The notes under the pieces are model-generated. The model ran no database searches, had not been told where the DNA came from, and was given only the letters and a program-made list of their open reading frames with translations. Both the position numbers and the translations under genes were made by a program. A stretch of 64,000 nt of DNA from Steroidobacteraceae bacterium (GTDB lineage: Bacteria > Pseudomonadota > Gammaproteobacteria > Steroidobacterales > Steroidobacteraceae): contig JADGHX010000004.1 of assembly GCA_019683695.1 (NCBI GenBank), positions 22,743 through 86,742 of the forward strand. Reading direction: 5' to 3'. Of this stretch, positions 27,708-38,241 are shown one piece after another. The first letter of the stretch is position 1. Every line of letters begins with the position of its first letter.

Positions 27708-29552
27708 ATGGGCCGCATTCCCCAGACCTTCATCGACGAGCTGATCGCACGCGCCGACATCGTGGAGCTCATCGGCGCGCGCGTGCCGCTCAAGAAGGCC
27801 GGGCGCGAGTACAAGGCCTGCTGCCCGTTCCACGGCGAGAAGACGCCGTCCTTCTGGGTGAGCCCGGAAAAGCAGTTCTATCACTGCTTCGGCTGCGGCG
27901 CGCACGGCACGGCGATCGGCTTTCTCATGAACTACGATCGCCTCTCGTTCCCCGAGGCGGTGGAGGACCTTGCCGCCCGGCTGGGCCTCGAAGTGCCACG
28001 CGAGGGCGGCGATGCCGGCGCCGCGAAGCGCGTGGACGACGAGGCCTGCGAGCTCATGGGGCGCGTTGCGCGCTTCTACATGGAACAGCTCGCACGCGAC
28101 GAACGTGCGCGGCAGTACGTGGCCAGCCGCGGGCTCACGAACGAGACACTCGAACGCTTCGCCATCGGCTACGCGCCCCCGTCGTGGAACGAGGTGCTGC
28201 GCCGGTTCGGCGGCTCGGAGACGGCGCGCCGCCAGCTTGCGGAAGCCGGCCTCATCATCGAGCGCGAGCGCGGTCAGGTCCGCGACGGAGAACGTCATTA
28301 CGACCGCTTTCGCGACCGGGTGATGTTTCCGATCCGCGATGCGCGCGGCCGCGTGATCGCCTTCGGCGGGCGCATCATCGACCAGGGCGAGCCGAAGTAC
28401 CTGAATTCCCCCGAGACGGCCCTCTTCCACAAGGGTCGCGAGCTCTACGGGCTCTTCGAGACACGCCAGTCGCGCACGAGCTTGAGACGGCTCCTCATCG
28501 TCGAGGGCTACATGGACGTGGTCCGGCTGCATCAGTCGGGCATCCCGTATGCGGTGGCAACGCTCGGCACCTCCACCACGCCGGAGCATCTCAAGCGCGT
28601 GTTCAGGCTCGTGAGCGAAGTCGTATTCGCATTCGATGGCGATCGCGCGGGTCGCGCCGCTGCCTGGCGCGCGCTTCAGCATGCGTTGCCCGAAGCCCGC
28701 GAAGGGCGCGAGATGCGTTTCCTGTTCCTCCCCGAAGGCCATGACCCGGATTCACTCGTGGGCGAGGAAGGACGAGAGGCATTCGAAGCGCGCCTCGCGG
28801 GCGCGCTCCCGCTATCGGAATACTTCGTGCGCGAGCTGTCCGCGCAGGTGGATCTCTCACACGCTGACGGGCGCGCCCGTTTCGCGGAAAGCGCGCGCCC
28901 GCTCGTCGCGAAGCTGCCGCCCGGCGTGTACCGCGAGCTGCTCATCGAACGGGTGGCCGAAGCCATCCGGTTGCCGGCGGCGCGTCTGACGGCGCTCTGG
29001 AGCGCAGGCGCGAAACCTGCGTCTGCTGCATCGGGCACATCGGGGGATACGCCCCCGTCGCAGCCGGCGCGAGCCGCTGCGCGACCCCGCTCGCGCACGC
29101 CGATGAGCGCGGGGCGGGGCAGCCTCGTGAGACAGGCTGTGGACCGCTTGCTGAGATATCCGGCGATTGCGAGCAGTGTGACTCCCGAGGAACGGGCGGG
29201 GCTCGACCGTGTCGAAGAGCCCGGCATCGAGCTGCTGCGTGAACTGCTGGACAACCTGCGGACACAACCTGCCCAGTCCTCCGGTCAAGTCATCCAGCGA
29301 TGGGCCGATAGACCGGAACAGGAGTCACTTGTCAGGCTTCTTCAGAAGGACGACCTCATTACAGATGCCGGCGCCGCCGCGAACGAGCTTCGGGCGGCCC
29401 TGCGGAAGCTTCAGGAACTGGCCGATGCGCGGCGCTTCGAAGCGCTGAACGCCAAGGTGAGTCGACGGGGGCTCGAAGCCTTGGATGAAAGTGAACTGAT
29501 TGAATTTAAACGCCTTATTGCTCGAAAACCCGGCGCGGACGGCCCCCGGTGA
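27708..29552 (+). CDS. dnaG: DNA primase
   Basis: MGRIPQTFIDELIARADIVELIGARVPLKKAGREYKACCPFHGEKTPSFWVSPEKQFYHCFGCGAHG zinc finger; LLIVEGYMDVV toprim motif. Confidence 0.97.
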   Translation: MGRIPQTFIDELIARADIVELIGARVPLKKAGREYKACCPFHGEKTPSFWVSPEKQFYHCFGCGAHGTAIGFLMNYDRLSFPEAVEDLAARLGLEVPREGGDAGAAKRVDDEACELMGRVARFYMEQLARDERARQYVASRGLTNETLERFAIGYAPPSWNEVLRRFGGSETARRQLAEAGLIIERERGQVRDGERHYDRFRDRVMFPIRDARGRVIAFGGRIIDQGEPKYLNSPETALFHKGRELYGLFETRQSRTSLRRLLIVEGYMDVVRLHQSGIPYAVATLGTSTTPEHLKRVFRLVSEVVFAFDGDRAGRAAAWRALQHALPEAREGREMRFLFLPEGHDPDSLVGEEGREAFEARLAGALPLSEYFVRELSAQVDLSHADGRARFAESARPLVAKLPPGVYRELLIERVAEAIRLPAARLTALWSAGAKPASAASGTSGDTPPSQPARAAARPRSRTPMSAGRGSLVRQAVDRLLRYPAIASSVTPEERAGLDRVEEPGIELLRELLDNLRTQPAQSSGQVIQRWADRPEQESLVRLLQKDDLITDAGAAANELRAALRKLQELADARRFEALNAKVSRRGLEALDESELIEFKRLIARKPGADGPR

Positions 29553-29699
29553 GGGTGCCGCCCGCCGGCCTTGCCGAACGACGGATTTTGCAAGTTGGCG
29601 CATCTCCCATAGAATTGCGCGCTTTTCTTCGGCGCCCCTTGAGTTGGTCTTCGCCGAGGCTCACATAGGGGGATCGAATGCGAACCGGCCCTGCTCGTC

Positions 29700-31859
29700 A
29701 TGACACGTAAGCCAAAGCCTCAAGTCCCCGCCAGCAAAAAACGCTCGACTTCCGATCGCAAGCCGTCGAAGGCCGCCGCGGCCCGCAAGGCCGCGCCTGC
29801 GCGGGAAGGGGGCAAGTCCGTGGCTGCCGCGGCGAAGAAGCCGGTTTCCGGCTCGCATTCCGCCGCCCACGCAGCGAAGCCCGCAGCGGAAGTGCGTGAA
29901 GCGGCGAAGTCCGCTGCTGCGAGTGCCGCGCCTGCCGAGGCCAAGGCGGCGGCGAAGAATGCCGCACCTGTTGAAAAGAAAGGCGCCATCGGCCTCTCGC
30001 GCCTGCCAGCCATGACCGAAGACCGACAGTCACAGCTCAAGCTCCTCATTGCCCGGGGCAAGGAACAGGGCTATCTCACGTACGCGCAGGTGAACGACCA
30101 CCTGCCCTCGGAGATCGTCGACCCCGAGCAGATCGAAGATATCGTCAACACCATCAACGACATGGGCATTCCGGTGTACGAAAAGGCGCCGGATACCGAG
30201 TCGTTGCTCTCGGCCGAGCCGTCCGCTCCCGCGGATGAGGAAGCCATCGAGGAAGCCGCCGCAGCGCTTGCCGCGCTCGATGCGGAGCTGGGCCGCACCA
30301 CCGATCCCGTGCGCATGTACATGCGCGAGATGGGCACGGTGGAGCTGCTCACGCGCGAAGGCGAGATCCGCATCGCGAAGCGCATCGAGGAAGGCCTCGA
30401 TGCCGTGCGCGTGGCGCTCTCGAACTATCCGCCGACCTACGATTTCCTGCTGAAGGCGTATGAGCCGGTGAAGGCCGGCCAGGCACGCCTGGTGGATCTG
30501 ATCGTCGGGTTCATCGACCCGAATGCGCCGGACGTCATCGCCCAGCCGCAGAACCCCACCAAGATGGATCTCGCCGAGCCGGAGGAGGACGCCGACGACA
30601 GCGAGGACGAGGAAGCCGCCGAGGACGGCGAGGAAGCCGTGGACACGGGTCCGGATCCGGAAGAGGCCGCGCGTCGCTTCGCCTCGCTCTCGAAGCTTTA
30701 CCAGCAGGTGCTCGCCTCCATCGAGAAGGCGGGCCCGAAGGACCCGAAGACGGTCAAGCTGCGCAAGAAGCTTTCGGCGGAGTTCATGGAGCTGAAGCTC
30801 TCGCCGCGCATGTTCGATGCGCTCATCCTCAACCTGCGCACGCACGTGGCGGAAATCCGTCAGCTCGAGAAGGAGATCATGATCATCTGCGTGCGCGATG
30901 CGGGCATGCCGCGCAAGGACTTCATCGCCACGTTCCCGAAGAACGAGACGAGCCCGAAGTGGCTCGCCCGGCACACCAAGGGCAAGAAGTACTCCGCCGC
31001 GCTCCTGAAGTTCAAGGATGAGATCGAGCGCCGGCAGAAGAAGCTCGAGCAGATCGAGCAGACGTATCACCTGTCGATCAACGACATCAAGGATGTGAAT
31101 CGCGAGGTGTCGATCGGCGAGGCCAAGGCGCGGCGCGCGAAGAAGGAGATGGTGGAGGCGAACCTGCGCCTCGTGATCTCCATCGCGAAGAAGTACACCA
31201 ACCGCGGCCTGCAGTTCCTCGACCTGATCCAGGAAGGCAACATCGGCCTCATGAAGGCGGTGGACAAGTTCGAATACCGCCGCGGGTACAAGTTCAGCAC
31301 GTACGCAACGTGGTGGATTCGTCAAGCCATCACGCGCTCGATCGCGGACCAGGCGCGCACCATTCGCATCCCGGTCCACATGATCGAGACCATCAACAAG
31401 CTGAACCGCATCTCCCGGCAGATGCTGCAGGAGATGGGGCGCGAGCCGACGCCCGAAGAGCTCGCCGTGCGCATGGAGATGCCCGAGGACAAGGTGCGCA
31501 AGGTCCTGAAGATCGCGAAGGAGCCGATCTCGATGGAAACCCCCATCGGGGACGACGAGGATTCGCATCTCGGGGACTTCATCGAGGACACCTCGGTGGC
31601 CTCGCCCATCGATCAGGCCACGATGGAGTCGCTGCGCGAGACCACGCACGCCGTGCTGGCCCAGCTCACTCCGCGGGAAGCCAAGGTGCTGCGCATGCGC
31701 TTCGGCATCGACATGAACACGGATCACACGCTCGAGGAGGTCGGCAAGCAGTTCGACGTCACGCGCGAGCGCATCCGGCAGATCGAAGCGAAGGCGCTGC
31801 GCAAGCTCCGGCATCCGAGCCGCAGCGAGCAGCTCCGCAGCTTCCTGATGGACGACTGA
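29700..31859 (+). CDS. rpoD: RNA polymerase sigma factor RpoD
   Basis: [133 protein letters not shown]. Confidence 0.97.
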   Translation: MTRKPKPQVPASKKRSTSDRKPSKAAAARKAAPAREGGKSVAAAAKKPVSGSHSAAHAAKPAAEVREAAKSAAASAAPAEAKAAAKNAAPVEKKGAIGLSRLPAMTEDRQSQLKLLIARGKEQGYLTYAQVNDHLPSEIVDPEQIEDIVNTINDMGIPVYEKAPDTESLLSAEPSAPADEEAIEEAAAALAALDAELGRTTDPVRMYMREMGTVELLTREGEIRIAKRIEEGLDAVRVALSNYPPTYDFLLKAYEPVKAGQARLVDLIVGFIDPNAPDVIAQPQNPTKMDLAEPEEDADDSEDEEAAEDGEEAVDTGPDPEEAARRFASLSKLYQQVLASIEKAGPKDPKTVKLRKKLSAEFMELKLSPRMFDALILNLRTHVAEIRQLEKEIMIICVRDAGMPRKDFIATFPKNETSPKWLARHTKGKKYSAALLKFKDEIERRQKKLEQIEQTYHLSINDIKDVNREVSIGEAKARRAKKEMVEANLRLVISIAKKYTNRGLQFLDLIQEGNIGLMKAVDKFEYRRGYKFSTYATWWIRQAITRSIADQARTIRIPVHMIETINKLNRISRQMLQEMGREPTPEELAVRMEMPEDKVRKVLKIAKEPISMETPIGDDEDSHLGDFIEDTSVASPIDQATMESLRETTHAVLAQLTPREAKVLRMRFGIDMNTDHTLEEVGKQFDVTRERIRQIEAKALRKLRHPSRSEQLRSFLMDD

Positions 31860-31902
31860 GCGCCGCGCTCGGCGCCGGCTTCGCCGCCGGCATCAACGGA
31901 TG

Positions 31903-31942
31903 AAAGGCCCCGAATGGCACGCGCCGTTCGGGGCCTTCTCGT
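31903..31942 (+). terminator. Intrinsic terminator after rpoD
   Basis: aaggccccgaa...ttcggggcctt hairpin followed by ctcgttt. Confidence 0.75.
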
Positions 31943-32104
31943 TTCCGGAGTCTGAGCTCGAAGCGCTGTACGCGATTGAACGGCGCGAATGTGCGGCTCG
32001 CGTGCAGTTCAAGCCGGAGAGAGAAGGCTCGCGGCTTGCGGCCACAGATGTTGTCGGTCGCTCTCCGTAGGGACGAGTTTTGCGGAACGGGCCGCCGCTC
32101 GCGT

Positions 32105-32926
32105 TTACGGCGCAGAGCGGGTGAGTGTTTCAGGCAGGCCCTTGGCGCCCGTGGTGGTCGCGCTGTCGAGCCCCTGCACACCACGGAACGTCGCGCCGGT
32201 GAAGTCCACGTTCGTGAGGTTCGCGCGAGTGAAGTCCGTGTCGATCAGCTGGGCCTCGCGCAGGTCCGAGCCGGTGAGGTCGGCCCCGATGAGGCGCGCG
32301 CCACTGAAGTCCGCGCGATAGAGCTTCGTGCGCAGCAACCGGGCATCGGTCAGGTCCGAAAAGCTGAAATCTGCGCGTGAGAAATCCGAGTCCGAGAGGT
32401 CCGCCCCGGTGAGGGTGGCGTACGGCAGATTGGCGCGCATGAGTCCCATGGACTGGTTGCGCATGTCCGCGGCGGCATTCATGTGCGTGAGTGTGGCGTT
32501 GGAGAGGTTCGCCTTGCGCAGGTCGCCGATGAGGCGCGCGCCTGACAGGTTCGCGTTGCTCAGGTTGCTGCCGGCGAGCTGAATCGAAAACATCACCGCC
32601 CCGCGGAGCGAGGCTTCCGGAAGCTCCGCGCCTTCCATGAAGCTCACGGTGAGATTGCACTGATCCAGCTTCGCGTTAGCGAGCTTCGCACCGTTGAAGA
32701 CGGACGCGGAGACATTCGCCCCGCGGAAATCCACCCCGCTGAGATCCACATTCGAGAGATTCTTCGCGTACAGATTGGCCGGCGCCTTCGGGCTCGACTG
32801 CTCCACGGCAGCCACCACCTGCTCACGCGTGAGCTTTTCGTAACCTTCCCATTCTGCTGCCGCGGGCATTGCGACCAGCGTACCGAACATGAACGCCCGC
32901 AGGGTTGAACCTCGCGTGAGCAGCAT
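32105..32926 (-). CDS. Exported pentapeptide-repeat protein
   Basis: Signal-like N-terminus; repeated A(N/D)LSxxx units (NLSNVDLSGVDFRGANVSASVFNGAKLANAKLDQCNL...). Confidence 0.85.
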   Translation of the reverse strand: MLLTRGSTLRAFMFGTLVAMPAAAEWEGYEKLTREQVVAAVEQSSPKAPANLYAKNLSNVDLSGVDFRGANVSASVFNGAKLANAKLDQCNLTVSFMEGAELPEASLRGAVMFSIQLAGSNLSNANLSGARLIGDLRKANLSNATLTHMNAAADMRNQSMGLMRANLPYATLTGADLSDSDFSRADFSFSDLTDARLLRTKLYRADFSGARLIGADLTGSDLREAQLIDTDFTRANLTNVDFTGATFRGVQGLDSATTTGAKGLPETLTRSAP

Positions 32927-32958
32927 GACGTGTCTCCTTGCTGCCGGCTGGCGGCGTC

Positions 32959-33435
32959 TCAAAGCAGATTCGCGTACTGCGCAAGCTCTCCCGTGAAATG
33001 CGATGCGTAACCCGGCAGGCTGGATACGAAGGCAAAATCCGCGAACTCGAAACCGGGCCCGACACAGCAGCCCACGAGCGAGTAGTCACCCTCGCTTCGC
33101 GCAGCTTGCCACGTGCCTGCGGGGATGACGCCGATCGGCTCGTGCAACTCACCCGGACACGCCAGCACCCGTCGGGTCAGCACTCGCGCAGACGGATCGT
33201 ACGCCAGCAGCTCGAGCGGCGCTCCACCGTAGAAGTGCCACACCTCGTCGGAGCTCACGACGTGCCAGCGACTCAGTTGGCCGCGCTCCAGCAGGTAGTA
33301 GATGGTTGTAAGCGCGTCGCGCGAGCCGCGCGGCGTCTCAACGCGCCCGTGCGCCCGGTGAACCTCACGATACCACCCGCCCTCCGGGTGAGGCTTCAGC
33401 CCGAGGCGCTGGATGAGATTTGATGCAGGCTCCAC
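32959..33435 (-). CDS. Cupin-like DUF985 family protein
   Basis: LIQRLGLKPHPEGGWYREVHRAHGRVE...TTIYYLLERGQLSRWHVVSSDEVWHFYGGAPLELL. Confidence 0.88.
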   Translation of the reverse strand: MEPASNLIQRLGLKPHPEGGWYREVHRAHGRVETPRGSRDALTTIYYLLERGQLSRWHVVSSDEVWHFYGGAPLELLAYDPSARVLTRRVLACPGELHEPIGVIPAGTWQAARSEGDYSLVGCCVGPGFEFADFAFVSSLPGYASHFTGELAQYANLL

Positions 33436-33462
33436 GGCTTCCCCAGCTGCGAATGTTCCGCT

Positions 33463-34176
33463 TTACAGCGACGCGAGATGCGCGACCACTTCATCGGGCC
33501 GCGAAAAGAACGGCGAATGGTCCGTATCGATCGAGAGCACCTTCTCGCAGGGCATGGCGCTGCACATCAACTGCTGAAGTGCGGGCGTGATGGTGCGATC
33601 CCGCTCACAGCCGATGTACACGCGTCTCACGCGCCCGAAGCACTCGTCCGTGAGCTTGACGGGCGTTGCGAGCGGCAGTGTCGGCTCCGGCTGCAGCAGC
33701 CGCCGGGCCAGCGCCACGTCTTCGTCCGAACAGCAGCCGTAGAACGCGTCCCGAACGACCTCTTCGCGAAGCACGGATGATGTCTTGTCGCTGGACATCA
33801 CCATGTTGGGCGGAACGAGCGAATCGGTCGCCTGCGCCGCCAGATCGAACACGCACTCTCCGTTGCGCGGCAGGTACGCCGTCAGATACACGAGCGTCCG
33901 CACCTTGTCCGGCCGATGCTCGGCCACTTCGCTGATGACGATGCCAGCGCGACTGTGTCCGACCAGAATCACCGGCTCGGGCTGCGCGTCGATGATCGCG
34001 CAGACGAAGTCGCGCCAGCGGGCGAGCGATACGCGGTTCAACGGTGTGCGGTCGCGGCCGAGCCCCGGCAGATCCGGTGTGACGACAGTGTGACCCAGTG
34101 CTTCCAATCTTGGCGCCACCTTGTACCAGCACCAGGCGCCGTGCCATGCGCCGTGAATGAGCAGATAGGTACTCAC
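33463..34176 (-). CDS. Alpha/beta fold hydrolase
   Basis: MSTYLLIHGAWHGAWCWYKVAPRLEALGHTVVTPDLPGLGRD; VILVGHSRAGIV. Confidence 0.9.
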   Translation of the reverse strand: MSTYLLIHGAWHGAWCWYKVAPRLEALGHTVVTPDLPGLGRDRTPLNRVSLARWRDFVCAIIDAQPEPVILVGHSRAGIVISEVAEHRPDKVRTLVYLTAYLPRNGECVFDLAAQATDSLVPPNMVMSSDKTSSVLREEVVRDAFYGCCSDEDVALARRLLQPEPTLPLATPVKLTDECFGRVRRVYIGCERDRTITPALQQLMCSAMPCEKVLSIDTDHSPFFSRPDEVVAHLASL

Positions 34177-34442
34177 GAAGATTCACGTTCCGGGTTCATC
34201 CGCGCGCATTGAACCATGCGCCGGCACACCGTTCACGCTTCAGCCTTCGCCGGAAAAGGAGATTGAGCATGCGTCGATTGCTCGGGCTTTCCGGATTTGC
34301 GGCACGAGCGAACATTGCGGCTGTCTCAACAAGCTGGCTACCGCGAATCGGGCACGTGGCGGGTGTTGAAACCTTTTTGCGCCAATCAAGGGAACCACCG
34401 CCAGTTGCTGCCCATTCAGCCAACGCGTAGGCTCCGGAAAGG

Positions 34443-35015
34443 TTGGCGCGCGGACTCAAGGTCATGACGACGATCACGTGTCGCAACAGCAGGCGAGAAG
34501 CTCAAATGGCCGCGCGGCTCCGCGTGCCGGGAATTCTCCTCGCGGTTTTGACGTGTGCCCTGGCTCTGTCTCCGCGGGCCATGGCGCAACGCGTAGCAGC
34601 GCCGGCGTCCGGGAACAGCGCAGCAGCGGCGGGCGTGTCGGCGGAACAGCCCAGTGCGTCCAGCGCGGCCAACGCCAGTGCGCAGTCCGCGTCAGCCAGC
34701 GGCAATGCAAGCTCGACAACTCACGTGGTCTGCTTCCGGAATTCGATTCAGTGCTTCGCCGCCAAGGCACCGGCGTCAGGGCCGGCCGCGTCCATGAATC
34801 TGCAGGCGCCCTCTGTGCATCAGGTATTCGCGCCGGAAGATCTGCAGCAGAAGTTGCCGGACCCGGATGAACAGTACGTGTATCAGGAAACGGTGGAAGT
34901 CGAAGGCACGCGCCAGGCGCCGGACGTGCCACCCGGCATCATGGCCCTGCCGTGGGCGGTGATGCATCCCACGCAGGCCTGGCGCATTCTCCTGCCCGTT
35001 CCTTCGGCAAAATAG
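34443..35015 (+). CDS. Hypothetical secreted protein
   Basis: N-terminal hydrophobic signal (LLAVLTCALALSPRAMAQ), low-complexity Ala/Ser region. Start uncertain. Confidence 0.5.
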   Translation: MARGLKVMTTITCRNSRREAQMAARLRVPGILLAVLTCALALSPRAMAQRVAAPASGNSAAAAGVSAEQPSASSAANASAQSASASGNASSTTHVVCFRNSIQCFAAKAPASGPAASMNLQAPSVHQVFAPEDLQQKLPDPDEQYVYQETVEVEGTRQAPDVPPGIMALPWAVMHPTQAWRILLPVPSAK

Positions 35016-35020
35016 GCTCG

Positions 35021-35815
35021 ATGACCACTGAGTCCCCGGCGGCGCCTGCGAAGCCGCGCAGGCCGCGTTATCGCGCCACCGTCAAATCCGTCCAGCGGCT
35101 CACGCCACGCATGGTGCGCGTCACGTTCACGAGCCCGGAGCTGGAAGCGTTCGGCTGGAACGGGCCGGCCGCGCACATCAAGCTGATCTTCGATGATTCC
35201 GGCGCGACGGGGGCACCGGCACCCGGCGCGGAAGCGCCCCGCCCCACCATGCGCACGTACACACCGCGCCGGTTCGACCGCGACGCTCGCGAGCTGGTGG
35301 TGGATTTCGTGCTGCATGGTGAGGGCCCGGCCTCAACGTGGGCCTCGCAGGCGCAGGTCGGACAGACGCTCACGATTGCGGGGCCGGGCCGCAACTACGT
35401 TGTGGACCCCACCGCCGAGTGGTTCCTGCTGGCGGGCGATGACACCGCGATTCCAGCCATCTCGACGATCCTGGAAGCGCTGCCCGCCGGCGCGCGGGCA
35501 AGCGTGTATCTCGAAGTCGTGGACGCCGGTGAGGAGCACTGCATCCCCGGCGGCCCGAACACCACCATTCGCTGGCTGCATCGGGGTGAGGACGCCGCGC
35601 GCGCCGGCGAGAAGCTCGAAGCCGCCGTGCGTGCACACGCCTTCCCGCCCACGCGAGGCCGTGTCTACGTGGCCTGTGAAGCCGGTGCGATGAGGCGCAT
35701 TCGCCGATTCCTGCTCACGGAGCGCGGATTGCCCGCTGACCACCTCGTGACCCGCGGGTACTGGAAGCTGGGCGCGACGGATCATCCGGACGGAGACTAC
35801 GGGCAGGACGTCTGA
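35021..35815 (+). CDS. Siderophore-interacting FAD-binding protein
   Basis: YRATVKSVQRLTPRMVRVTFTSPELEAFGWNGPAAHIKLIFDD; RTYTPRRFDRDARELVVDFVLHGEGPASTWA; GYWKLGATDH. Confidence 0.88.
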   Translation: MTTESPAAPAKPRRPRYRATVKSVQRLTPRMVRVTFTSPELEAFGWNGPAAHIKLIFDDSGATGAPAPGAEAPRPTMRTYTPRRFDRDARELVVDFVLHGEGPASTWASQAQVGQTLTIAGPGRNYVVDPTAEWFLLAGDDTAIPAISTILEALPAGARASVYLEVVDAGEEHCIPGGPNTTIRWLHRGEDAARAGEKLEAAVRAHAFPPTRGRVYVACEAGAMRRIRRFLLTERGLPADHLVTRGYWKLGATDHPDGDYGQDV

Positions 35816-35834
35816 GCCCGTACGAATTCCGACC

Positions 35835-36515
35835 ATGCATCCGAAGATCCTGGCGCTGGCCGTCGCGGCCAGCCTGCTTCCTGCCGCCCTCACCGTCGCG
35901 CAGAGCACGATTCACAGCGTGCCGCTGCCTGCAGCGACCCCACCGGCTGCGCCGCAGGCACCGAGCGCGGCCGCACTCCAGTGGGTGCAGTCGAACATTG
36001 CGAAGTGGCCGGAGGGAACGCGCCGACTGGCCGCGCAGCTCATCACGAAATACGGGCCGCCCGCAGAGCACTCCGCGCGCCGGCTCGCCTGGTATGACAA
36101 CGCGCCATGGAAGCGCACCACGTTGTACCGCGAAGGGCCGCGCCACAACTTCGCCAACACTCACCAGGATATCCTCGAGCAGACGGTGAGCTACAAGGTG
36201 CCGCCCGAGAAGTTCACCGAACTCGCGCAATTCAACGGCAGTGTCATTGCCGACCGCACGCGCGGCGAGCTCACCGCCATCTCCGATGCGGAGGACACGA
36301 ACTTCCTCGCGCTGAATGTCGCGTACGACATCATTCGCGGGGATCGCACGGTCGAGCAGGCACGCACGTATTTCGCGCAGATGGTCCGCGCGAAGATGAT
36401 CGGGGAGCCCGAGCGCGCCCTGCAGGCCTTGAAGTTCACGCCCGCGAAGGCCACGGACGCCGCCGATCCGGATGAGCTGGCGCCCCTCATCCGGCACATG
36501 AACGACTCGGAGTAA
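35835..36515 (+). CDS. Hypothetical secreted protein
   Basis: Signal peptide MHPKILALAVAASLLPAALTVAQ; consistent coding composition. Confidence 0.6.
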   Translation: MHPKILALAVAASLLPAALTVAQSTIHSVPLPAATPPAAPQAPSAAALQWVQSNIAKWPEGTRRLAAQLITKYGPPAEHSARRLAWYDNAPWKRTTLYREGPRHNFANTHQDILEQTVSYKVPPEKFTELAQFNGSVIADRTRGELTAISDAEDTNFLALNVAYDIIRGDRTVEQARTYFAQMVRAKMIGEPERALQALKFTPAKATDAADPDELAPLIRHMNDSE

Positions 36516-37092
36516 CCCCTACCTCTTTCGAGGGACCGGGTTAATCGCCTGCAAGCGGTTTCCCTGCGGACAGTTTTTATCGATAATTCCGGATCCCGAA
36601 GGATCCGTTGTCTGGTCCGAGGCTGCCTCCAATCCGCGAACTGTCCCGGGGCCGCACGCGTGCGTTGGCGGGCGGGCCCACCCCCTTCAGTCCGTGTCGT
36701 CAGGGCAGCCGTGCAGGGGGTGGCGGCGGAAGGGCTCAATCGCCGCCGCCCCAGCTGCACCTTGCGGCAGGTCCGCATGGACACACGCAATTTCCGCGGC
36801 TGGCCAGGCGCGAACCCAACGGCCAACATCACGCTTCGGTCAGCTGCGGCTCCGCAAGATCGCAATGTGTGCCGGTGCTGCGTCCACGGCGTGATCGGCA
36901 TACCATGCAAGGTGACGCTACGCCGCGGCGTGGCGGCTTATCCAGAGGTTTCCAGCACAAAGACTCCCGTTCCGCAGATCCGGCCCCTGCTCCCGTGAAG
37001 CGCATTGCGCCGGGCCGGGATTCCTGCGATCACACCGTCCGGTGCGCGCCGGAGGCGTGATCCCCGGGCGCCACAACGATGAAGGTGCTGCG

Positions 37093-37770
37093 ATGAACGA
37101 GTCAGCGACCAGGAACGTCATGGCGGAGCCGGCACTCAAGCGCACCTGCATGCGGGATCGCATTCGCGACGTTTTGGTCTCCCGCATTCTCGACGGCACT
37201 TATCCGGCCGGCACCCAACTGAAGGAACTGACCCTCGCCCGCGAATTCAATGTGAGCCAGGCGCCGATACGCGAAGCGCTGCGCGAGCTCGAAGGCTCGG
37301 GGCTCGTCACGTCGGAACGCTACCGCGGCACCCGTGTGCGCGGCGCGGATCTCGCGGAGATGCGCGAATCCTACGAGCTGCGCGCCACGCTCGAAGTGCG
37401 CGCGGTACAGCTCGCCATTCCGTGCCCGCCCGAGGTGATCGAGCATCTCGAGCAGCGCATGGCGGGGATGATCTCGGCGGTCGAGCAGAACGATCCCGAG
37501 CAGTACATCGACGAAGCGCTGCGCTTCCACCGAAGACTCATCGAGGCAAGCGGCAACCGCGTGTTCGTGGATGTGTGGGACTCGCTGCAGTTCGACGTGC
37601 GCGGCCGCATCGCCCTGCGCCGCATCGCCGAGCGCGGCGACACGCTCGGGCCGCTCATCGAGATGCACCAGCGTCTCATCGAGCGCCTTCTCGTCGGCGA
37701 CGAGCCGGCGGCCGCGCAATGCATCCGCGCCATTTTCGAGCACGTGTGCTCGGTATTCAGCGCCGAGTGA
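37093..37770 (+). CDS. GntR family regulator with FCD domain
   Basis: MRDRIRDVLVSRILDGTYPAGTQLKELTLAREFNVSQAPIREALRELEGSGLVTSERYRGTRV. Confidence 0.92.
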   Translation: MNESATRNVMAEPALKRTCMRDRIRDVLVSRILDGTYPAGTQLKELTLAREFNVSQAPIREALRELEGSGLVTSERYRGTRVRGADLAEMRESYELRATLEVRAVQLAIPCPPEVIEHLEQRMAGMISAVEQNDPEQYIDEALRFHRRLIEASGNRVFVDVWDSLQFDVRGRIALRRIAERGDTLGPLIEMHQRLIERLLVGDEPAAAQCIRAIFEHVCSVFSAE

Positions 37771-37819
37771 CGCGAACGGCTGCCGAAGGGCAGCCTGCTG
37801 ATACAATCCGGCCCCGGTT

Positions 37820-38176
37820 GGGCCTGTAGCACAACGGTCAGTGCAGGGGACTCATCTGCGCAAAAGGTGCCTTCGCGGTGAAAGCCGCGAAGTGGACGGG
37901 ATGAATTCAGGGAACCCTCACCAGGGCGGCTGAGCGGAACACGGCTCCCCGCGCTGCTGGCAACCCTGAGCCAAGCCGCCGGTGCACCGGCGGAAGGTGC
38001 AGAGACTACCTGAGGGCTTCAAGTGCCCTTGATCACAGGCAACGAGCGTCCCGCACCCGCGGCGCCCGGCTTCGCAGCCAGACGCACAGGGTGAAGAGAT
38101 AGTCCACTCCCGCCGGAAACGGTGGGGCTTCGAGTGAATCCCTTGGTTGCAGGTTCGAATCCTGCCGGGCCCACCA
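37820..38176 (+). tRNA. tRNA-Ile2(CAU), exons 37820-37855 and 38137-38176, split by a group I intron; CCA encoded
   Basis: Joined exons GGGCCTGTAGCACAACGGTCAGTGCAGGGGACTCAT + AATCCCTTGGTTGCAGGTTCGAATCCTGCCGGGCCCACCA fold as a cloverleaf: acceptor GGGCCTG/CGGGCCC, T arm GCAGG-TTCGAAT-CCTGC, anticodon loop CTCATAA. Confidence 0.88.
37856..38136 (+). ncRNA. Group I self-splicing intron, IC3-like, no ORF
   Basis: P1 CATct/agGTG at 5' splice site; P2 ccttcgcgg-tgaaa-gccgcgaag; P7 core gcagagactacc...gaagagatagtcc; terminal omega-G at 38136. Resembles remembered Azoarcus tRNA-Ile intron segments (GUGCCUU..., GGUGUAGAGACUA, AUAGUCC). Confidence 0.88.
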
Positions 38177-38241
38177 CACTCGATCCGTTCGACTGTGTCG
38201 GCGATCATGGCCACGCGCTGGCCAACGCCATACGTGACGCA

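Noticed and set aside
30030-31814. 594-aa minus ORF opposite rpoD
   Set aside because: Shadow of rpoD codon bias.
36608-37060. 150-aa ORF between the secreted protein and GntR genes
   Set aside because: Low-complexity Arg/Pro/Gly translation with overlapping alternatives in other frames; no support as a gene.
38122-38241. Upstream extension of the DUF429-like ORF
   Set aside because: Begins inside the intron and runs through tRNA exon 2, so it is not plausible coding sequence.
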